This document shows, piece by piece, positions 6,739-14,150 of a DNA stretch of 19,573 nt; the first letter of the stretch is position 1; each line of letters opens with the position of its first letter. Made by a program: the position numbers and the translations under genes. The notes under the pieces are model-generated. The model saw only the letters and a program-made list of their open reading frames with translations, was not told the origin of the DNA and ran no database searches. The DNA is from an uncultured bacterium (GTDB taxonomy: Bacteria > Cyanobacteriota > Vampirovibrionia > Gastranaerophilales > Gastranaerophilaceae): the NCBI GenBank assembly GCA_900547585.1, contig URHD01000038.1, forward strand, positions 1-19,573, written 5' to 3'.

Positions 6739-7242
6739 TTAGGGTTTCGGGTAGTACATAATGCCCATCGGTCTTGCGAACAGGTCAAAAAACTGTTTTC
6801 TTTCAAGACGCGGATTGTTGCCAATAGAGGTCAAATCATTGTTTCGCAAAACAAGATTCACATTTTCGTAAGAATCATAAATCGGACCGACGCCGTTTCT
6901 TTTAATTGAGCCTTTGTTTACGTTCAACTGGATGTTTTTTCCGTTTTTGTTGACGATATGGGTCATATCACGTTTTGTGCTGTTGAAAATATTGACCAGA
7001 ATGTCACCTTTTGGGCTTACGGTCTTTCCTATTAGCGACATAAGGCGCCCTTGTGGGTCGAGACCCATTATTCTTGTATGTCCGGTAATATCCCTGGCTG
7101 TTTTATAGACTTCGTGCCCGTCTTTGCTGACAAATTTTTTAACCGGAACTTTTCTGTTGATTGCGTAACTGAGAAAACTTCTTACATGATCATTGGAGCT
7201 ACAAAGCATTTCTGTAAGCCTGAACACATTTCTTTTAAACAT
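6739..7242 (-). CDS. Hypothetical protein, 167 residues
   Basis: I do not recognise this protein. It is basic, has no signal peptide or membrane segment, and carries no familiar motif. The central part (about residues 45-140) has alternating strand-like segments with repeated G-N/D turns (ITGHTRIMGLDPQGRLMSLI and MTHIVNKNGKNIQLNVNKGS), suggesting a beta-rich fold. The segment MGLDPQGRL-MSLIG-KTVSPKGDILVN hints at a repeated unit, but I cannot confirm this. The ATG at 7242 is preceded by an AGAGAAG Shine-Dalgarno. The gene stands alone: a strong terminator follows, and 116 bases separate it from the double-CheW gene upstream, which reads in the same direction. Codon use matches its neighbours, so it is likely a real native gene. 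Confidence 0.6.
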   Translation of the reverse strand: MFKRNVFRLTEMLCSSNDHVRSFLSYAINRKVPVKKFVSKDGHEVYKTARDITGHTRIMGLDPQGRLMSLIGKTVSPKGDILVNIFNSTKRDMTHIVNKNGKNIQLNVNKGSIKRNGVGPIYDSYENVNLVLRNNDLTSIGNNPRLERKQFFDLFARPMGIMYYPKP

Positions 7243-7358
7243 ACACTTCTCTTTCTATGGGCTGAAAACAATTTTATGAGTAAAAAATGCAAAAATGAAA
7301 AAATTTGCCATGGAAAAAACGCATACTTAACTTTTTGTTACAAAAATAAGGGTTCAGT

Positions 7359-8378
7359 CTAGTCAATGCAGAGTCTTTTGTCCTGAAGAAGCTTGTCAAG
7401 ATTCAGCAGGTTTATCACGGTGTTTTCATTGTAGATTTCGGCTTTGATGTAGAGATTGTCGAGCTTGAGGTCGTTTTTGTTTTGGATTTGGTCTTTTGAG
7501 ATATTCATTACATCCAAAATCTCGTCAACCAGCAGTGCCAGTTTGAGTTCTCCGGCGTTAAGGACGATTATTTTTTCCTCTTCGGAATCCTCTTTCTGCT
7601 CAAACCCAATAAACTCTTTCAGGCTTAGCACTGTGAAAAAATCGCCCTTTAGATTTATTATTCCTTTTATGTATTCGGGCGTATAGGGGATTTTTGTTAC
7701 GGTAAGATTTTTTCTGCTGATGAGCTCTTTCACGTAATCGGAATATATGCAGTAAATATGCCCGTTTATTTTGAAAAGAACGTATTTATCTTTGCCAAAA
7801 AAGTCATTTTCGAGCGCAAAATTCATTTTTACTGCGATTTCTCTGTTTCTTTTTTCAAGAATTTCCAGCGATTTTTCATCTTTCGGGAAAAATTCGCAAT
7901 AATTTGTGTCGCCTACCGTTGATTTTGTTTCTCTTATAAAGGATTCCAGCGCTGAAATGTTCAAAATATTGATAAGCCGGTTTTTTTCCTGATAAAATGC
8001 CCTTATAAAGCTGTTCATTGTGCCGAGAGTTGAGGATTGGACGCTGTTTTTGTTAGTTGTGATAAAATCCGAAACTTTATCGACAATTATTGCCCAGAGC
8101 GATTCTTCGCCTTTTACTATGATAATCTGGTTTGTGACTGTAAAATTTTTCTGAGGTAAATTAAGAAGCCGCCTTATGTCTGGAACATTTATTAAAAGCC
8201 CGTTGTAATTGAGAATTCCGACTGTATTTTCGGGCAGTTTTTGGGGCGTAATCAACGCGGGCAGCATTGTAACCTCCATAACGAACTCCGCATTCAGTGC
8301 GTAGGTTCTGTCATCCAGCTCAAAACACAGATATAAAATTTCATCGGGTTGGGTTATTGGATTTATTATTTGGGACAT
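7359..8378 (-). CDS. Tandem-CheW chemotaxis adaptor protein
   Basis: This 339-residue cytoplasmic protein contains two CheW-like domains. The first spans about residues 12-150 (ILYLCFELDDRTYALNAEFV, then GILNYNGLLINVPDIRRLL, then WAIIVDKVSDF). The second spans about 195-335 (DKYVLFKINGHIYCIYSDYV, then GIINLKGDFFTVLSLKEFIG, then LALLVDEILDVMNI). CheW domains couple chemoreceptors to the CheA kinase. Two domains in one chain could bridge two receptor or kinase units in the array, or replace separate CheW and CheV proteins. No receiver domain is present, so it is not CheV. It is divergent from the chemoreceptor-CheA cluster, so it is probably part of the same pathway and controlled from the shared 8379-8462 region. 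Confidence 0.88.
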   Translation of the reverse strand: MSQIINPITQPDEILYLCFELDDRTYALNAEFVMEVTMLPALITPQKLPENTVGILNYNGLLINVPDIRRLLNLPQKNFTVTNQIIIVKGEESLWAIIVDKVSDFITTNKNSVQSSTLGTMNSFIRAFYQEKNRLINILNISALESFIRETKSTVGDTNYCEFFPKDEKSLEILEKRNREIAVKMNFALENDFFGKDKYVLFKINGHIYCIYSDYVKELISRKNLTVTKIPYTPEYIKGIINLKGDFFTVLSLKEFIGFEQKEDSEEEKIIVLNAGELKLALLVDEILDVMNISKDQIQNKNDLKLDNLYIKAEIYNENTVINLLNLDKLLQDKRLCID

Positions 8379-8462
8379 TAATATTAAAACCTTGTTACAA
8401 TCAGGACTTTGTAATAAAATTATTATATTGCAATTTGGCTGAAAATGACAGGGGAGTTTTTA
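8379..8462. promoter_or_regulatory. Divergent promoter region between cheW-like and chemoreceptor genes
   Basis: For the minus-strand double-CheW gene, a perfect TATAAT lies at 8427-8422 with CTGTCA 18 bases upstream, matching four of six -35 bases. For the plus-strand chemoreceptor, AT-rich sequence with TATTAT/TATATT around 8421-8429 may serve as -10, but no clear -35 is seen. The chemoreceptor has a good Shine-Dalgarno CAGGGGAG (8449-8456). The overlapping -10 regions would make the two directions compete. Confidence 0.5.
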
Positions 8463-9497
8463 ATGAGCAACGAATTAAGTTTTATAAAAAAATCAAATAT
8501 AAAGTTTGCGATAGATATGGTTCTGCTTTTTTCTTTCCTTGTTATGGTTGTGGCTTTTGTGCATAAAAGCTCTATGAACCTTAATCATCTTGCTGCTTTG
8601 TTCTTTTTCTTTATGTTTTATATTGTTCAGTATGTTTTTACGCGTCAGTGGCTTATAGGCGAGTTGAGAAAAGTTGTTACCGAAAAGGCAGGAAAAACAA
8701 AAACTTCTGCTGAAAGAATCCTCACCCTCGCTACCGAACAAAGAAATATCACAGAAGATTACAAATCACTTGCACAAAATACAATACAAATGATAGAAGA
8801 GCTCAAAAACACCTCGAATGAGATGAAAATCGCTGCACGCAGCGCGCTGGAGCTGGTTTGTTCCGAGTTGGAAAGTGCTGATTCCGAAAAAGTCGCCGTA
8901 AAGGCAAATATCGAAAAAATGGTTGTTCTAAAACAGAGAATTCAGATAATTGCCGAGCTGATTCTTGAATTGAGCGAATATATCCAGCAAATCGGCTCAA
9001 TAATCGGGCTGGTTGAGGATATTGCGGAACAGACGAACATGCTGGCGCTGAATGCTGCGGTTGAAGCGGCTAGAGCGGGCGAACACGGCAAAGGTTTTGC
9101 GGTTGTTGCCGGAGAAATCAGAAAACTCGCTGACGAATCCAAACAGGCGACTACAAAAATCGTTTCTCTTATCAACGATATCCAGCATACAACAAATTCA
9201 ACGGTTATGGCGACCGAAGAAGGCACAAAGGAAATCGAATCCGGCGTAAAACTCGCAACAGAAATCGAAAACAACTACATTGTCCTGAACAAAGCTGTTG
9301 ACAGTCTCAAAAAGATGGCTGAAAACGTTTCAGGCAGCTCGGATAGCCAGCTGAAACTTTCTGATACGGCTATTCATACAATCAATGATTTGAACCAGAA
9401 AATTCAAATGTCTTTAAAAACAATTGAAACAAATATAACAAATATTAATATGCTTCGAGATTTGTCCGAAAGCTTGACCAAACAGAATGAACAATAG
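8463..9497 (+). CDS. Membrane methyl-accepting chemotaxis protein without a sensor domain
   Basis: This protein of about 344 residues begins with two adjacent hydrophobic segments (about 16-36 and 42-61) joined by a very short loop, followed at once by a long coiled-coil cytoplasmic domain. There is no periplasmic ligand domain and no obvious HAMP. The signalling tip is classic: [20 protein letters not shown] followed by [20 protein letters not shown], the hairpin that contacts CheA and CheW. It should sit in the inner membrane and pass signals to the CheA gene 19 bases downstream. The stimulus may be sensed by the membrane hairpin, a partner protein or the cytoplasmic coil. The ATG at 8463 is chosen because CAGGGGAG ends six bases upstream; the in-frame ATG at 8445 lies before that site. 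Confidence 0.9.
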   Translation: MSNELSFIKKSNIKFAIDMVLLFSFLVMVVAFVHKSSMNLNHLAALFFFFMFYIVQYVFTRQWLIGELRKVVTEKAGKTKTSAERILTLATEQRNITEDYKSLAQNTIQMIEELKNTSNEMKIAARSALELVCSELESADSEKVAVKANIEKMVVLKQRIQIIAELILELSEYIQQIGSIIGLVEDIAEQTNMLALNAAVEAARAGEHGKGFAVVAGEIRKLADESKQATTKIVSLINDIQHTTNSTVMATEEGTKEIESGVKLATEIENNYIVLNKAVDSLKKMAENVSGSSDSQLKLSDTAIHTINDLNQKIQMSLKTIETNITNINMLRDLSESLTKQNEQ

Positions 9498-9516
9498 ACG
9501 AAAATGAGGCGTACGG

Positions 9517-12500
9517 ATGGATTTTCTGCCCGAAGAAACTGATGAAATTCTGAATATTTTTAGAGAAGAAACGGAAGAAATTATCCAGAAACTCAACAAC
9601 AACCTTCTCCAGCTCGAAAATACCCCCAACGATAAAGAAAAACTCGTTTTTATGTTCCGTGATGCCCATTCGCTCAAGGGCGCGGCAAGGATGATTGGTT
9701 TTAACAATATTCAGCGCCTCGCTCACAAAATTGAGGATGTGCTGGGGCTTGCAAAAGAAAACAAGCTCCATATTGACCGTGAAATTACCGATGTGCTTTA
9801 CAAAGCAACGGATTTGCTCTCTTTTCTTATTGAAAATTCCGTGAAAATCAAAAAAGAATATTACACGGATGATATCCAAAAATATATCGAAAATATTGAT
9901 ATTCTTATTGATAAGCGGATGAAAGAGCAAGAACCCCAATCCGCAGAACCATTGCCGGCACCTGAAAATGACCTCAAAGAAATGTCGCCGCGTGCTGTAC
10001 TTGCAATAAACGGACTTTTTAGCGAGGCTCTTCTGGTCGGAGCAAAATTCAGCCCCGAAAACAGTACAAAATACCTCGAAACACTTTTTGATACAACAAA
10101 AGAACTCGAAAAACTCCTGAAGGAATCCGGATTTACGTCTGTTGATGAGCAGATTTCCAATATAAACAGCAAAATTTCTTTTGTGATTGAAAATTCAAAC
10201 GTAATGACCGAATCGGAAATTCAGGAGCTGAACTCAGAGCTTTTTAGCGCGTCTGAAGATTTGAACAGGATTTATCAGACGCTCGGGGAAAAAACTGTGG
10301 ATTTTCGTTCTTTGATTGAATCAAAGCTCCATCCGGATGAAAATTCTCCTTTAAACATTGCACTGCCCGCTCAGGAAGAACCGGAAGAAAGCAATGAACA
10401 AAAACTTATCAAAAAAGTGCAGTTTGTTAAAGAAAAACTTGAGAAACTCGGGGTTGACCTGTCGGAAATTCCTGAAATAAATAAGGTTTTGAACCATATT
10501 ATCTCAAAAAGCGAAAAAAGCAGCGTCGAACATATCGCAAACAAGCTGATTGAGGTGCTCAACACTGTCAAAAAGGCCAATACACTGCCGGAAAGAGAGG
10601 TTGTGCAAATTTTGAAGCAGAGCACAAACTCCCTCGAGCGGATTTTGAACAATGAAAAGGGCGAAGAAGAAGATTTGTCGCTGATTTTGCAGCGATTGGA
10701 TATTGTGCGGCAGATGATTGCACTGAATATGGCGAAAAACCCGCTTTCTAACATTGCCTCGGGCATTGACGAGTCAGGGCTGACCGTGAAAAAGGCTCAG
10801 GACTTTTTCAATTCGTTTGAATCGACTTCTATAAAAACTCTGCGCGTTGACACGAAAAAACTCGACCAGCTCGTGAATCAGATGGGCGAATTGATTATCA
10901 CGCGCATAAAACACCAGAAAAACATCACAGAGCTTGAAGAAATTCTTGAAGAACTCAACGAATGGAAAAATTTTAACCACAAATCACAGAGTTTTATCAA
11001 ATATTATGACAAAAAGCTGATGGCGTCGATTGCTGCGGGGGATTTTGGGAGCGTTTCCGTTTTTAGCAAGCAGATTTATTCGATTTTTCAGGAAAATGCC
11101 TTTAAAATAATGAAACTCAACAACCGCATTCTAAACCTGCAAAAATCAATCGATGAGGATGATACAAAGTTCAATATTATTGTCACACAGCTGGAGAGCA
11201 TGGTGAAAAATATCCGGGTTTTGCCGCTTGCAACGATTTTTCACATGTTTCCGAGGATGATTCGCGATATTTCCAAGGATACGGGCAAAAAAATCGAGCT
11301 GCTCATCTCCGGAAGCGAAACCAGCGCGGACAAAAAGGTTATTGAAGAGATAAAAACCCCGCTGATGCATATTATAAGAAATTCCATCGACCATGGAATC
11401 GAAACGCCCGAAGAACGTGTTTCCGCAGGGAAATCCCCGACAGGACAAATTCATCTTCATGCAAAAAGCCTTGAAAACAAAATCGTAATTGAAGTAAATG
11501 ACGACGGACGCGGGATTGACCTAGAATTGATTAAAAAACGCGCCCTTGAAAAGAAACTTATAACAGAAAAAGAGCTTGAATTTCTCACTAACGAGCAGGT
11601 GATGAATATAATCTTCTGGTCAGGGTTTTCGACGGGCAAAGTCGTTACCGAAATTTCCGGCAGGGGGCTCGGGCTTGATATTGTGCAGACAAAAATCTCA
11701 CAGCTCAACGGGCGTGTAAAAGTTTTTTCTGTTGTCGGGCATGGCACGAAGATTAGCATTGAGCTCCCTATTTCAATGTCAACAATGAAAGCATTTATTG
11801 TAAAATCCGCAAATCAGCTTTTTGCAATGCCGATGACAGCCGTAAAAACCGTTATGTGGGTCGAAAGCGAGGAGATTTATACAAGAAATGAAAACAAAAC
11901 CGTACTTATTGACGGAAAATCCATTCAGGTGTTTGAACTGTCCGAGCTTTTGAGCTTGCCGCCGGCTCCGGAAAGCCTTGAAAATACCAGAAAAACCCTT
12001 GTTGTTGTTGAAATTGAAAATGCAATGATGGGCATTATTGTTGACAAAATCCTTGGCGATGAAGAAATTCTCCAGAAAAAACTTTCGCCCCCGATAGTTA
12101 AGCTCAAAAATATCATGGGAATTACGACCCTTGTCACGGGTGAGGTTTGCTTGATTTTGAATCTTATAGACCTTTATAAAAATTCATATGCAGGCACTGA
12201 AAAAGGGCTTATTGAAAGCAGATATAAAATCCAGCCGAAATCCAACCGCGATTATACTGTGCTTATTGTAGATGATTCAATCACAACACGCTCTTTGCTT
12301 AAAAATATCCTGTTCCATTGCGGTTACAATTTCAAAATGGTTAACAACCCGAAAGAAGCGTTTGAGGAGCTTGCAAAAAGTAAATTTGACCTGATTTTAT
12401 CCGATTTGGAAATGCCTGAGATGGACGGGCTGGTTTTTGTTGAACAGCTGAAAGCGGATGAGCTTTACAGAAAAATACCGATAATAATAATCTCCTCCCG

Positions 12501-12618
12501 TACCCAGAATGACCCCAAAATCAAAGAATGTCAGGCAGACGGGTTCATCAGCAAGTCTGATTTTAATCAGGAATATCTGCTTGAAAAAATTAAACAACTT
12601 TTGAAGAAAAATGATTGA
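9517..12618 (+). CDS. cheA: CheA-type hybrid histidine kinase with C-terminal receiver
   Basis: This 1033-residue cytoplasmic chemotaxis kinase has these domains in order. An HPt domain spans about 1-110, with phospho-accepting H51 in DAHSLKGAARM. A helical linker without a clear P2 domain spans 110-435. An enlarged dimerisation region (TLRVDTKKLDQLVNQMGELI onward) spans about 440-595. The ATP-binding domain spans 600-755, with N box HIIRNSIDHGIE from H618, G1 DDGRGID at 662-668 and G2 GRGLGLD at 715-721. A CheW-like P5 domain spans about 756-890. A receiver spans 913-1033, with DD919-920, phospho-acceptor D963 and K1013. All catalytic residues are present. E. coli CheA is about 654 residues; the extra length is the linker, the P3 insertion and the receiver. 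GAGG (9506-9509) precedes the ATG. Confidence 0.95.
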   Translation: MDFLPEETDEILNIFREETEEIIQKLNNNLLQLENTPNDKEKLVFMFRDAHSLKGAARMIGFNNIQRLAHKIEDVLGLAKENKLHIDREITDVLYKATDLLSFLIENSVKIKKEYYTDDIQKYIENIDILIDKRMKEQEPQSAEPLPAPENDLKEMSPRAVLAINGLFSEALLVGAKFSPENSTKYLETLFDTTKELEKLLKESGFTSVDEQISNINSKISFVIENSNVMTESEIQELNSELFSASEDLNRIYQTLGEKTVDFRSLIESKLHPDENSPLNIALPAQEEPEESNEQKLIKKVQFVKEKLEKLGVDLSEIPEINKVLNHIISKSEKSSVEHIANKLIEVLNTVKKANTLPEREVVQILKQSTNSLERILNNEKGEEEDLSLILQRLDIVRQMIALNMAKNPLSNIASGIDESGLTVKKAQDFFNSFESTSIKTLRVDTKKLDQLVNQMGELIITRIKHQKNITELEEILEELNEWKNFNHKSQSFIKYYDKKLMASIAAGDFGSVSVFSKQIYSIFQENAFKIMKLNNRILNLQKSIDEDDTKFNIIVTQLESMVKNIRVLPLATIFHMFPRMIRDISKDTGKKIELLISGSETSADKKVIEEIKTPLMHIIRNSIDHGIETPEERVSAGKSPTGQIHLHAKSLENKIVIEVNDDGRGIDLELIKKRALEKKLITEKELEFLTNEQVMNIIFWSGFSTGKVVTEISGRGLGLDIVQTKISQLNGRVKVFSVVGHGTKISIELPISMSTMKAFIVKSANQLFAMPMTAVKTVMWVESEEIYTRNENKTVLIDGKSIQVFELSELLSLPPAPESLENTRKTLVVVEIENAMMGIIVDKILGDEEILQKKLSPPIVKLKNIMGITTLVTGEVCLILNLIDLYKNSYAGTEKGLIESRYKIQPKSNRDYTVLIVDDSITTRSLLKNILFHCGYNFKMVNNPKEAFEELAKSKFDLILSDLEMPEMDGLVFVEQLKADELYRKIPIIIISSRTQNDPKIKECQADGFISKSDFNQEYLLEKIKQLLKKND

Positions 12619-13180
12619 AGATAACGTAAAAAAGTACAACATAAGAACCGTGCACTCAAATCAGGTAAAAGTTTATGCTTTGATGCTTTTTGATGCGTTG
12701 AACGGGAAGCTTTTTGATTTTGGCGAGAAAGAGAAGTCCTATCTCGGAGCTGCAGCGCTTTTGCACGATATCGGGTACCATATCGACAGAAAATCCCATC
12801 ACAAACATTCGCTTGAGATGATTCTGGGGATGGATTTTGAAGAATTTGACGCCCGTGAACGTGAAATAATTGCACATCTTGCGCGGTATCATCGCTCGGC
12901 TTTCCCGGATGAAACAAAACACATGCGCTTTTCCGCCCTCAATAATGAACAAAAAAACGTAATCCTCAAACTTAGCGGGCTTTTGAGGCTTGCTGACGGA
13001 CTGGACAAGCCCGCTAAGAACCTTATCACGGGAATTGATGCGGAAATTGATGATTTCTCCATAAATCTTTCTCTCAGAACGGTCGGTTTTCTCCCAAAGC
13101 TTGCAATGGCAGAGCAAAAAAAGGATTTGATGGGATTCGTTTATAAAAAAGCTGTGAATTTGAGTTGTAAAAAGCTTTAG
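12611..13180 (+). CDS. Stand-alone HD-domain phosphohydrolase of Ppx/GppA C-terminal type
   Basis: This 189-residue protein corresponds to the C-terminal HD domain of exopolyphosphatase/guanosine pentaphosphatase (Ppx/GppA), without the N-terminal actin-like catalytic domains. Visible motifs are VHSNQV (H15), the HD pair in LLHDIGYHI (H52, D53), SHHKHS (H63, H64, H66), LARYHR (H94) and LRLADGLD (D129). This set of histidines and aspartates is expected to bind metal. HD proteins hydrolyse phosphate esters including nucleotide second messengers; the substrate here is unknown. The start overlaps the CheA stop by eight bases, so translation is coupled and a link to chemotaxis or flagellar signalling is likely. 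The last 30 residues after FSINLSLRT are divergent from full-length Ppx proteins. Confidence 0.82.
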   Translation: MIEDNVKKYNIRTVHSNQVKVYALMLFDALNGKLFDFGEKEKSYLGAAALLHDIGYHIDRKSHHKHSLEMILGMDFEEFDAREREIIAHLARYHRSAFPDETKHMRFSALNNEQKNVILKLSGLLRLADGLDKPAKNLITGIDAEIDDFSINLSLRTVGFLPKLAMAEQKKDLMGFVYKKAVNLSCKKL

Positions 13181-13190
13181 CTGCGAGCCC

Positions 13191-13266
13191 GCAGGTTGGG
13201 CTTTCAGCCCAACAGCATCATGCGGATGCCCTTTGTGAATACCGTTGGGGTAGAACCCCAACCTGC
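13191..13266. repeat. Nested palindromic (REP-like) element after the HD gene
   Basis: GTTGGGCT (13195-13202) pairs with AGCCCAAC (13206-13213), and GTTGGGG (13244-13250) pairs with CCCCAAC (13256-13262). The outer arms GCAGGTTGGG (13191-13200) and CCCAACCTGC (13257-13266) are also perfectly complementary over 10 bp. The element can therefore switch between two small hairpins and one long stem. This layout is typical of REP-like intergenic repeats. It starts 11 bases after the stop codon and could also stabilise or end the cheA-HD transcript. Confidence 0.65.
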
Positions 13267-13277
13267 CAACTGTGCGC

Positions 13278-13398
13278 GGCGAAATATAGGGTTGTCTTTT
13301 CCGTTCCGATTCCCCCGGCATTCCGCATCGGAGTAACTTTTTATGCGTTTAAAGAAGCCTCCTCCATAGTCACTCCAAAGACAACCCTATATTTCGCC
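13278..13398. repeat. 121-bp element bounded by 22-bp perfect inverted repeats
   Basis: Bases 13278-13299 (beginning GGCGAAATATAGGG) are the exact reverse complement of 13377-13398 (ending CCCTATATTTCGCC). Between them are 77 bases with no reading frame. That interior can add CCGAT/ATCGG (13306-13310 with 13327-13331) or GGAGT/ACTCC (13330-13334 with 13372-13376). No flanking target-site duplication is evident. It could be a MITE-like non-autonomous element, a structured RNA or a processing stem. Confidence 0.7.
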
Positions 13399-13412
13399 TT
13401 TGAGAAATTATA

Positions 13413-13428
13413 TTGACCACATGGTCAA
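13413..13428. promoter_or_regulatory. Operator-like inverted repeat
   Basis: TTGACC-ACAT-GGTCAA is a perfect 6-bp dyad with a 4-base centre, about 115 bases upstream of the flagellar lytic transglycosylase gene. It has the size of a dimeric repressor or activator site. No regulator can be named. Confidence 0.4.
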
Positions 13429-13450
13429 TGCGCATTTTGCATATTTCAAT

Positions 13451-13514
13451 CCCCTGATGGATGAGAAAAATCCTCCATACGTAGTAAATTACTAATGAGG
13501 GGAATTATATTCCC
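13451..13514 (+). promoter_or_regulatory. Leader with competing secondary structures upstream of the flagellar cluster
   Basis: CCCCT (13451-13455) can pair with AGGGG (13498-13502), enclosing hairpins ATGGA/TCCAT (13457-13461 with 13474-13478) and TAGTAA/TTACTA (13482-13487 with 13489-13494), a three-way junction. Alternatively GGGAAT (13500-13505) pairs with ATTCCC (13509-13514), using the same G residues. The Shine-Dalgarno GGTGAGG (13525-13531) and the ATG at 13542 follow. No promoter could be assigned with confidence, so whether the region is transcribed as leader is unknown. Confidence 0.4.
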
Positions 13515-13541
13515 GCAGAACTTGGTGAGGATAACAAAAAA

Positions 13542-14150
13542 ATGGAAATATCAGGCTTGGATATTACTCTAAGAAGGATTCAGCAGATAGAAGCTACATT
13601 CAGCGCTCTGTCCAACACTGCTATGCCCAAAACTGATAATGATTTTCAAAAAATCCTCGACGCAAGCACGAAAACTGAAACTCCCAACTACAACAACCCT
13701 CTCACCGAAAAAATATTTTCATCAAGCTATAACAATACCCCGAAAACCTCACAAAATGCGGAAATTGACTCGCTAATTGATACTTATGCCGCAAAAAATA
13801 ACATGGATTCGGCATTTATAAAAGCTGTAATCAAACAGGAATCAGGTTTTCAGCCGGAAGCAACTTCTCATTGCGGCGCAATGGGACTTATGCAGCTTAT
13901 GCCGGCAACAGCCAGCTCAATGGGAGTTCGTGACGCATTCGATCCCGAACAGAACATTATGGGCGGCACAAAATACTTAAAAGGGCTTCTTGACCGGTTT
14001 GACGGCAATAAAGAGCTCGCTCTTGCCGCATACAACGCCGGCCCCGGCGCAGTTCAGCGTTACGGCGGTATTCCGCCCTACAATGAAACACAAAATTACG
14101 TAAGGAGCGTGCTTGCGCACTACAATGCATACAAAGGAGGTGCTGAATAA
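13542..14150 (+). CDS. Soluble lytic transglycosylase-like protein of the flagellar cluster
   Basis: This 202-residue protein ends in an SLT domain (about 80-198) that cleaves the MurNAc-GlcNAc bond of peptidoglycan with anhydro-sugar formation. The catalytic glutamate is E100 in IKQESGFQP. The supporting motifs GAMGLMQLMPATA, DPEQNIMGGTKYL and ALAAYNAGPGAVQRYGGIPP are complete. The N-terminal 75 residues (starting MEISGLDITLRRIQQIEATF) are low in complexity and lack a signal peptide. This suggests export through the flagellar system or a FlgJ-like rod association. It overlaps flgF by one base and leads the rod gene cluster, so it probably opens the cell wall for the growing rod, the job done in enterobacteria by the C-terminal part of FlgJ. 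Confidence 0.9.
   Translation: MEISGLDITLRRIQQIEATFSALSNTAMPKTDNDFQKILDASTKTETPNYNNPLTEKIFSSSYNNTPKTSQNAEIDSLIDTYAAKNNMDSAFIKAVIKQESGFQPEATSHCGAMGLMQLMPATASSMGVRDAFDPEQNIMGGTKYLKGLLDRFDGNKELALAAYNAGPGAVQRYGGIPPYNETQNYVRSVLAHYNAYKGGAE

Noticed and set aside
12656..13321. Minus-strand frame of 221 codons
   Set aside because: It is antisense to the well-supported HD-domain gene and runs into the palindromic spacer; no motif seen.
13424..13440. Possible sigma-54 promoter (GG...TTTTGC) upstream of the flagellar cluster
   Set aside because: The GG to GC spacing is 14 bases instead of the required 10.
13181..13541. CRISPR-like array in the repeat-rich gap
   Set aside because: The repeats are inverted and of different sequence, with no regularly spaced direct repeats or cas genes.
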